From Methanobacterium sp. UBA353 (GTDB taxonomy: Archaea > Methanobacteriota > Methanobacteria > Methanobacteriales > Methanobacteriaceae): a DNA stretch of 64,000 nt. Shown here in pieces: positions 57,100 to 64,000 of the stretch (its first letter is position 1; every line of letters begins with the position of its first letter). Position numbers and translations under genes: made by a program. Location of the stretch: the NCBI GenBank assembly GCA_002496805.1, contig DALO01000011.1, positions 1 to 64,000 on the forward strand, read 5' to 3'. A model generated the notes under the pieces. That model searched no databases. It saw only the letters and a list, made by a program, of their open reading frames with translations, and was not told the DNA's origin.

Positions 57100-57177
57100 T
57101 TTATTACAACCCATATTATGCCAGTGATTTACAGTTATAATCTATATTTTTTTCACCCAGTAGTTTGCATTTTAAAC

Positions 57178-58473
57178 CTACATTCCTCTTATTAGTGGTT
57201 TGCTCAAATGTCTCCTTGCTGAAGGCGGAACTTCATAAAAACCGGTTTTAATTTTTCTTTCAATTTCAACTTTTTCTTTAGAATCGTTACGTGTTCTGTT
57301 TCCACAAACCGGACATTTATAACCTTTACCGGATCCAGCAGATTTCATTCGCTTCCCACATTCACAAAACGGATTCATGTATTCATAAACTGGTGCCAAA
57401 GCGATTATCTTAATTTTTTCTAAATTAAGGGTTCCTTTCCTTCCAATTCCCCCATAGACCACCAGTTGATCACCAGGAGCCATCTGGCGCACGATATCTC
57501 TGAAATCTTTGGTGGGTTCATAAGCAGCACATTCCACTTCTCCTGAACTATCATTCAAAGTGAAAATAACGTGTCCTCCTTCAATAACTACTGGAAAATC
57601 CTTGACCACACCATTCGCAATGTAACATTGGAATTTTTCCATCTGCGAAATATCATCGGCAACTTGCAAGTGAAGATCGGTATGCTGGTTAGTGAGAAAT
57701 ATCAAAAAACGTTCTATGGGTTCTGAAACCTTAACTAGTTTCATTGCTTTTAAAACTACCTTGGATGTCTCGCCTCTTATCCCATAAAGTACAGGACATG
57801 GGGTGTGGGGAGTTATAGCCATGTAACCATTATCTAAATTATCAAAAGTATCAGGATAGGTTTGCCGGTCCATTTCTCTGACAGATTCTTGGTCCACTCC
57901 TCTTTTCTTTCCATAGTTTAAAGAGTCACGATATGCCAAGAGTTCATAGGTGGCATCATCCATAGGACAGCCAACAGCTGCCAGAGCCCCAATAACTCCC
58001 CGTCCTTTTTTAAATCCGAAAAATTCAAACCCTAACTTTTTTGCCAGCTTTTCTGCTTCTTCCTTTTTTATAATAGTTTGAATTGTTTTCAAGGCATATT
58101 CGTGAAGTTCGAACTTTGTTTGACCCTTTAAATCTCCTTCAAAAAACACCAATCCTGGATTGGTGTTAGGGTCTTCCAAAACTGCCAATTCCCGCACCAT
58201 CTCCAGAATAATCTTTTTAACTTTTTTAATTTCATTTTTTGATTTTAAAACTAGTTTAAATGATACAGCACCATTTCCTCTGGTTTTGTGAGGTGCAAAG
58301 GGGTTTAGGCGTACTAGTCGGGGTGGTCCATCTAGTTTAAAACCGCAATCTTTAAGACGATCCAATATCACAGAACATATATAAGTGGTGCACATTCCAC
58401 TAGCTGAATCAGTATCATCTATACCAACATAAAGAGGAAACAAGTCAGGATTATCAATTTCAAAATTATTCAT
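57178..58473 (-). CDS. tiaS: tRNA(Ile2) agmatinylcytidine synthetase
   Basis: 431 residues from ATG 58473 (GGTGA 9 bases upstream). It attaches agmatine to C34 of tRNA-Ile(CAU) so that it reads AUA, an archaeal-only modification. Diagnostic: LYVGIDDTDSASGMCTTYIC with the acidic NTP-binding motif, RLNPFAPHKTRGNGAVSF, GFKKGRGVIGALAAVGCPMDD, and a C-terminal zinc ribbon CECGKRM...YKCPVCGNRTR. An OB-fold precedes the ribbon. Divergent from the HTH gene 28 bases away. Confidence 0.95.
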   Translation of the reverse strand: MNNFEIDNPDLFPLYVGIDDTDSASGMCTTYICSVILDRLKDCGFKLDGPPRLVRLNPFAPHKTRGNGAVSFKLVLKSKNEIKKVKKIILEMVRELAVLEDPNTNPGLVFFEGDLKGQTKFELHEYALKTIQTIIKKEEAEKLAKKLGFEFFGFKKGRGVIGALAAVGCPMDDATYELLAYRDSLNYGKKRGVDQESVREMDRQTYPDTFDNLDNGYMAITPHTPCPVLYGIRGETSKVVLKAMKLVKVSEPIERFLIFLTNQHTDLHLQVADDISQMEKFQCYIANGVVKDFPVVIEGGHVIFTLNDSSGEVECAAYEPTKDFRDIVRQMAPGDQLVVYGGIGRKGTLNLEKIKIIALAPVYEYMNPFCECGKRMKSAGSGKGYKCPVCGNRTRNDSKEKVEIERKIKTGFYEVPPSARRHLSKPLIRGM

Positions 58474-58501
58474 ATAATAATTCACCAGGTGTTTTTTCAC
58501 G

Positions 58502-59473
<972 letters not shown>

Positions 59474-59511
59474 AATTCAATTCAAATGTATAATTTACTA
59501 TTTTTACAAAA

Positions 59512-60255
59512 TCAGCGTTGAGAAAGTTTGTGAAAGGTTTCTTCAGCTTCTTCCTCCGAAGCAATTCCTAAAGCCACCATATTCACATAATCCAGCTTTT
59601 TAAGATAATCAAATGCATCATCTGGTGTCATTATGCCGGCGGCAAGTACTTTTTTGGCAATCACTGTTTTATCCAGTTTAAGTATCATTTTCTTGAAATG
59701 TTCTCGTTCATCAGGACCATGGGTATCACAGTCCATTAAATATCCCAAACGATTAACCGGAACCATGTAAAGTTGGAAATCATCCAGAATGGGTGATTTT
59801 AAAAGTTTTTCGGTTGTTTTGAATGGTAAATGGGTTGCTAATCCAGCAATAGCTCCAGAATCAGTTATATCATTTAATTTGCTTCCTATATTCTCCCAAT
59901 CTGTCTTGTCTGTTATTCCTGCATGTAAAATAATGGCTTTGGCACCTAAATTTGAAAAAAGTTCCATATCTTCTTCATCTGGACGAGCTGTGCCTATAAT
60001 ATCAAGGGGACAACCTTCATCACGGGCCATTTCAAGGGCTTCCACTACAGGAGGGTAAGGTAGGAGTTGTATTCCTCTAACCCCTAATTGGTAAGATTTT
60101 ACCATAATTCTGGCCATAACTTCAGGTTTCCGATATAAGTCTAAAATGTAAAGTCTGGCCCGATGTCCAAACTGGGCTGCTCCAATGAAGGGGGATGTTC
60201 CCAGTAATGTCCGGGGCAATCTTTGCCCACTTAATTTGATGTAACCTTCCAACAT
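59512..60255 (-). CDS. TIM-barrel protein of unknown function
   Basis: 247 residues from ATG 60255. LLGTSPFIGAAQFGHRARLY, ARIMVKSYQLGVRGIQLLPY, LGAKAIILHAGITDK and IAKKVLAAGIMTPDDAFDYL give alternating strands and helices of a TIM barrel, remotely like aldo/keto reductases or dihydrodipicolinate-type enzymes but with no assignable catalytic set. Unrecognised. Convergent with the HTH gene; 40 bases follow the YbjQ-like gene. Confidence 0.65.
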   Translation of the reverse strand: MLEGYIKLSGQRLPRTLLGTSPFIGAAQFGHRARLYILDLYRKPEVMARIMVKSYQLGVRGIQLLPYPPVVEALEMARDEGCPLDIIGTARPDEEDMELFSNLGAKAIILHAGITDKTDWENIGSKLNDITDSGAIAGLATHLPFKTTEKLLKSPILDDFQLYMVPVNRLGYLMDCDTHGPDEREHFKKMILKLDKTVIAKKVLAAGIMTPDDAFDYLKKLDYVNMVALGIASEEEAEETFHKLSQR

Positions 60256-60295
60256 TAAAATCAGATTTTTTTTTAGAATATAATAATATTTATGT

Positions 60296-60637
60296 TTATT
60301 TAACTTTATGGGCAATCACTGCAGTTCCGAAAACCAATATTTCTTGCATGATCTCGGAAATATCATTAGAATCATACCTAGCACTTATTATGGCATTAGC
60401 ACCCATTGCTTTGGCATGATCAATGGCTCTATACAGGGCTTCGTCTCTGGTTTCTTCCATCATACTTACATATTCTTTAATTTCCCCACCAAACATGGAA
60501 CGGATTCCTGCACCTATCTGCCCACCAACGCCTCTACTACGGACTGTAAGTCCATATACAAAACCCTTAGTTTCTGTTATCTCATATCCAGGCACATAGT
60601 TTGAGCTTACAATTATGAATTCATCCACTGAGACCAT
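60296..60637 (-). CDS. YbjQ-family protein (UPF0145, heavy-metal-binding domain)
   Basis: 113 residues from ATG 60637, preceded by GGAGGTTTGATT. IIVSSNYVPGYEITETKGFV, RSRGVGGQIGAGIRSMFGGE, EEYVSMMEETRDEALYRAI-type helix (YVSMMEETRDEALYRAIDHA) and ALGANAIISARYDS-like strand (MGANAIISARYDSND) match UPF0145/YbjQ. Members form pentamers; function unknown. Separated from the TIM-barrel gene by 40 bases, so they may share a transcript. Confidence 0.9.
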   Translation of the reverse strand: MVSVDEFIIVSSNYVPGYEITETKGFVYGLTVRSRGVGGQIGAGIRSMFGGEIKEYVSMMEETRDEALYRAIDHAKAMGANAIISARYDSNDISEIMQEILVFGTAVIAHKVK

Positions 60638-61005
60638 AATCAAACCTCCATTTATGTTCATCGACTGTAGTTTGAACAAAAATTTAATAGTTTATTCATA
60701 GGAATTCCATGATATTAAATTTGTTCTTTTTAGGATATAAAGCTACAATATTCTTTAAAATACTGTTAATAACAGTTAATATAACATAATACTCCTTAAA
60801 TAAAAATAATAAGAGGGAACGTCATTATTTGTTTTAATATAATATTTGAATTTAGAACATACTTATATTTCAAATAGTATGGTCAGTACTATTTTGACTA
60901 TCAGAAATTTTTTTTGTTTGGATTCTATTCACAACAGTTTTAAATCTATACCACTTCATAGATAAAATAAAGAAATTAACTGGACCCTAGGGACTGGTGA
61001 AAAAA
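60638..61005. other. Intergenic region between ybjQ-like and serA
   Basis: About 370 bases. AT-rich. Contains a perfect inverted repeat at 60872-60894 upstream of serA, and TATA-like sequences (TTTTAAATCTATACCA near 60938-60953). No open frame. Both neighbours read away from it, so it holds two promoters. Confidence 0.6.
60872..60894. repeat. Inverted repeat upstream of serA, possible operator
   Basis: AAATAGTA (60872-60879) and TACTATTT (60887-60894) are exact inverted copies around TGGTCAG. Located about 110 bases before the serA start codon and upstream of a TATA-like box. Spacing and symmetry fit a dimeric regulator site; identity unknown. Confidence 0.5.
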
Positions 61006-62595
61006 ATGGATAATGTGGATATTATGAAGGTACTTATTGCTGATCAAATAAACCAGAAGGGAATTGAAGAATTAGAAGAGGTCGCAGAAGTTATTGTGCG
61101 AACTGATATCACTCCAAAAGAATTGGTAAAGGATATTAAGGATTTTGATGGTATTATAGTCAGAAGCAGGACAAAAGTTACCAAAGAAGTTATTGAAGTT
61201 GCATCTAAGCTAAAAATTATTGCTAGGGCAGGAGTGGGTGTTGATAATGTGGATGTGCAAGCAGCCACAGAACGCGGGATAATGGTTGTGAACGCACCAG
61301 AATCAACTTCAATTACCGTTGCTGAACATACCATTGGACTTATTTTATCTTTGTCTCGTAAGATCTCCATTGCAGATAGTTCAGTTAAAGATGGTAAATG
61401 GGAGAAAAGTCAGTTCATGGGAATGGAACTCAGTGATAAAACCATGGGCATAGTGGGAATGGGCCGCATAGGTAGTCAAGTGGTCATAAGGGCCAAGGCA
61501 TTCGGTATGGATATTGTGGTCTATGATCCATACATTACTCCTGAAGCAGCATCTGAATTGGGAGTGGAGGTAGTAGACTTAAAAACACTATTAAAAAATT
61601 CAGATGTAATTACTATCCACGTTCCTCTAACCCCAGAAACTAAACACCTTATATCTGCGCCTGAATTTGACTTAATGAAGGAAAATGCACTTATTGTTAA
61701 TTGTGCAAGGGGGGGAATCATTAATGAGGATGATTTATATGATGCACTCTCTAAAGGTAAAATAAGTGGGGCTGCTCTGGATGTTTTTGAGAACGAACCT
61801 CCGGTGGGAAGTTCACTTTTTGAACTTGAAAATGTTGTTTTAACTCCTCATATTGCAGCTTCAACTTCAGAAGCCCAGCGGGATGCTGCTATAATTGTGG
61901 CCAAAGAGATAAAAAAGGTCTTCAAAGGAGAATCTCCACGAAATGTTTTAAATATGCCGGTCATGGATCCTGAAACTTTTCAAATCATCAAACCATATTT
62001 CCGTCTGGCAGAAAAACTGGGTAAATTCATTATACAAACTACTCAGGGCAACATCAATGAATTAGAAGTGACATACTGTGGTGAACTTGCTGAAATTCAA
62101 AAACATGATATAATTACTCGTATTATTTTACAAGAAATATTAAACCCCATACTAAATGAACCAGTTAACTTGGTCAATGCTCCAGCTGTTGCTGAAAATA
62201 GGGGTTTCATAATAACTGAGGGTAAACGAACAGATGCCAAGGGTTATAAGAATTTAATTAGTATTGAAGTGAAATCAGAAGGCAATCGAGTAAGTGTAGA
62301 GGGATTCTTAGGTAAAGAACCTAAAATCGTCAGGATCAATGGTTACCAAGTAAACGTGAAGACTGAGGGAACCATGATCATAGCACGTTACAAAGATATC
62401 CCCGGGATAATTGGATCTATAGGGGTTAAATTAGGTGAACACGATATAAACATTGCTAAAATGCAAGTTGGAAGACAAAAACCTGGTGGAGAAGCAGTTA
62501 TGGTGTTGAAAGTTGATCAACAAGTTTCCAAAGAGGTTGGAGATGATATTAAATCACTTCCAAATGTTTATGATGCGGTAGCAGTGGAACTTTAA
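61006..62595 (+). CDS. serA: D-3-phosphoglycerate dehydrogenase
   Basis: 529 residues from ATG 61006 (GGTGA 5 bases upstream; ATG 61024 is a second possibility). First step of serine synthesis. NAD-binding Rossmann with MGIVGMGRIGSQVVIRAKAF, catalytic GLDNVDVQAATERGIMVVNAPE-like (GVGVDNVDVQAATERG), NCARGGIINEDDLYDAL, and H of LTPHIAASTSEAQRD. Long form with intervening ASB domain and C-terminal ACT domain (IPGIIGSIGVKLGEHDINIA), which binds serine in many homologues and suggests feedback inhibition. Confidence 0.95.
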   Translation: MDNVDIMKVLIADQINQKGIEELEEVAEVIVRTDITPKELVKDIKDFDGIIVRSRTKVTKEVIEVASKLKIIARAGVGVDNVDVQAATERGIMVVNAPESTSITVAEHTIGLILSLSRKISIADSSVKDGKWEKSQFMGMELSDKTMGIVGMGRIGSQVVIRAKAFGMDIVVYDPYITPEAASELGVEVVDLKTLLKNSDVITIHVPLTPETKHLISAPEFDLMKENALIVNCARGGIINEDDLYDALSKGKISGAALDVFENEPPVGSSLFELENVVLTPHIAASTSEAQRDAAIIVAKEIKKVFKGESPRNVLNMPVMDPETFQIIKPYFRLAEKLGKFIIQTTQGNINELEVTYCGELAEIQKHDIITRIILQEILNPILNEPVNLVNAPAVAENRGFIITEGKRTDAKGYKNLISIEVKSEGNRVSVEGFLGKEPKIVRINGYQVNVKTEGTMIIARYKDIPGIIGSIGVKLGEHDINIAKMQVGRQKPGGEAVMVLKVDQQVSKEVGDDIKSLPNVYDAVAVEL

Positions 62596-62690
62596 TGATT
62601 GAATCTTTTTAGAAAAAACCTCTAAGAACTACTTTTTTTTATTTATTTTCATTTTCTGCGGCGATCCGTGTTCTTCACTATTATCCTGAT

Positions 62691-63134
62691 TTAATCTATT
62701 TTATAGTTAATTACATCTCCAAAAGTATCATATCCCACTATACTTTCTTCAATGTAAGGGCTGGCAATTATCAAATGGAACAACCCATTTTTGGAAAAGA
62801 AATACAGGTCCTCAGAAGAAGGAGTAGCACTCGGAATGGGATGGCTATGAACTGATCCCACCGTGCCAGTAGTCATGGGCATCATGAATAAATTCATTAC
62901 CGCGCTATGATTTGATGTTTCACCAGGTAAAAAAACAAGTCCTTCTATCCTCAAAATTCCATCACTAATTTTCCCTTCCAACATAGCCATAAATTCAAGA
63001 GGATGGGATTGTCTGGCTATCTGGATTATCTCTTCTACAACTTCTCGGGGGATGATGATTTCATGGAATCTTTTTTTCTGATTTCCCAGGAAAATACCCA
63101 TCAATTTGTTCATCCAGCTTTTCTTTTCATTCAT
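62691..63134 (-). CDS. JAMM/MPN+ family metalloprotease-like protein
   Basis: 147 residues. Carries the JAMM metal-binding set: E47 (SHPLEFMA), H96 and H98 (GSVHSHPIPS), D109 (TPSSEDLYF). Such archaeal proteins (like AfJAMM) are zinc proteases that cleave ubiquitin-like SAMP conjugates or other isopeptides. The intact catalytic set suggests activity; substrate not known. It is on the minus strand between serA and the Thg1 gene. Confidence 0.85.
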   Translation of the reverse strand: MNEKKSWMNKLMGIFLGNQKKRFHEIIIPREVVEEIIQIARQSHPLEFMAMLEGKISDGILRIEGLVFLPGETSNHSAVMNLFMMPMTTGTVGSVHSHPIPSATPSSEDLYFFSKNGLFHLIIASPYIEESIVGYDTFGDVINYKID

Positions 63135-63303
63135 AGGATCAAATTAATTTATAGATTAGTACTTAAACTGTGTGGGATGACATCTTATTAACCTAACAGA
63201 ACTGTTAATTAATAATTGTATAGGCCGGTTCTAGATTGAAATACCATCGAAGTATACGATTATTGTTATGAACTTATACTACATCCGCATATTAGTGAAT
63301 CAT

Positions 63304-64000
63304 TTATTCTAGCAGTGATTTTTCAAGGAAGAAGTTTTCATCAAAACGGGGCAACTCCCAATCAATTGTAATTTTTTTTCGTTCTGATTTGACTTTTTCC
63401 TGAGAAAGAGGATTCAGACCCTCAACCTGAATCTTTTTTTTATATAATCCAATCCCTCTTTTCTGCCAAGTAGGCATCATGGCAAGATTTATGCCTTCAG
63501 AGAAAAGTAGATCATGTAACTGTCTGCTCTTTTTCTTGTGCAGAATTTCCATAGCTTCAGTTTTTGAATGTTTTTTCCTTAATGTCCAGTATGAGTATCC
63601 ATTTAAACAGTTTCGCCATGCTTCCATCTGTCTTCCCTGGAAGTATGCAATAATACCTTTATTTGAGAGCGGGATCACCCTTGAATCAAATGAAACAGGT
63701 GTATTTTTCTTTAATATTTTATAATATTTATTTTTGGCCATGATTTCACGTGTAAATGCCCCACTCAGGAAACTGGCCATAACTGAATCGATTTTTTCCA
63801 CTCTCCCACCAAAGGGCACATCCTTTAGGAGCATATTAATTTCATCAGAAAAAATGTAAATAAATCTGGGATTAAACTCTTTAAACAGATTGTAAGATGT
63901 TTCTGAGAGAATTTCGACAAATTCGATGTCATAAGGTTTTTCAAACTCCAATTTACGAGATAATTGGGAAAAATTCCTGCCATCAAGTCTTACCACAATA
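63304..64000 (-). CDS. thg1: tRNA(His) guanylyltransferase family (Thg1/TLP), cut at window end
   Basis: The open frame runs off the right edge, so the N-terminus is missing. The visible 230 or so residues include the catalytic RLDGRNFSQLSRKLEFEKPY (metal-binding Asp), YIFSDEINMLLKDVPFGGRV with the second acidic pair, and KIDSVMASFLSGAFTREI. Thg1/TLP enzymes add G(-1) to tRNA-His or repair tRNA 5-prime ends by reverse polymerisation. C-terminal LDWEL-type region (TIDWELPRFDENFF) is intact. Stop TAA at 63304-63306. Confidence 0.88.
   Translation of the reverse strand, partial: IVVRLDGRNFSQLSRKLEFEKPYDIEFVEILSETSYNLFKEFNPRFIYIFSDEINMLLKDVPFGGRVEKIDSVMASFLSGAFTREIMAKNKYYKILKKNTPVSFDSRVIPLSNKGIIAYFQGRQMEAWRNCLNGYSYWTLRKKHSKTEAMEILHKKKSRQLHDLLFSEGINLAMMPTWQKRGIGLYKKKIQVEGLNPLSQEKVKSERKKITIDWELPRFDENFFLEKSLLE

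Overview
The window comes from a methanogenic archaeon of the Methanobacteriales, most like a mesophilic Methanobacterium. The evidence is the A-type ATP synthase operon, the methyl-coenzyme M reductase activator AtwA, the methanofuran enzyme MfnA, the atypical methanogen SerRS, ribosomal protein L10e, TiaS, archaeal Trm56, CobZ and a Thg1-family protein. The DNA is AT-rich, ribosome-binding sites are of the GGAGG/GGTGA type, and TATA boxes of archaeal form precede several genes. All functional calls rest on reading the translated sequences; no database search was run.

Layout. 1-1.4 kb holds a decayed tyrosine recombinase gene, the trace of an old integrated element. 1.5-14 kb is housekeeping: a HIGH-type nucleotidyltransferase and an FKBP; serS, pcc1 and a CooC-like ATPase; rpl10e; ppsA; mfnA; the fumarase beta subunit; upp; trm56; and the cobalamin pair cobZ-cobS. 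14-24 kb has a small-regulator/zinc-ribbon pair, another decayed gene, larC, queC, pycB, an inositol-phosphate synthase and a run of small membrane, Cys-rich and SPFH/NfeD genes. 24-32 kb looks like a stress/accessory area: a Fur-fold regulator divergent from a haem catalase with a perfect palindromic operator between them, archaeoflavoprotein, a Kef-type antiporter, PadR with an effector-binding protein, a broken membrane gene, an amidohydrolase and an AlkD-like protein. 32-44 kb carries atwA, a DUF134 protein, a response-regulator/histidine-kinase hybrid, a DrrAB-like ABC exporter, an orphan Cas4-like nuclease, tRNA-Gln, an ATP-grasp enzyme and several unrecognised small genes.

44-53 kb is the complete A1Ao ATP synthase operon on the minus strand, transcribed in the order atpH-I-K-E-C-F-A-B-D and followed by an overlapping DUF22 gene. 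Immediately upstream, also on the minus strand, is a four-gene set (MmgE/PrpD-like, TIM-barrel enzyme, fumarase alpha, citryl-CoA-lyase-like). This is the best candidate here for an incompletely described pathway. 57-64 kb returns to core functions: tiaS divergent from an HTH regulator, serA, a JAMM protease-like protein and a Thg1-family gene cut by the window edge.

How genes work together. ppsA, pycB and both fumarase subunits (43 kb apart) belong to the C3/C4 anabolic branch from pyruvate to oxaloacetate, malate and fumarate. atwA, mfnA, cobZ/cobS and perhaps the CooC-like ATPase and larC serve methanogenic cofactors or metal centres. The A-ATPase uses the ion gradient produced by methanogenesis. 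The catalase and Fur-fold protein form a self-contained oxidative stress unit. At least eight genes have their best start codon downstream of the longest open frame, judged from Shine-Dalgarno placement. Several small genes below 60 codons were found by reading the intergenic DNA.
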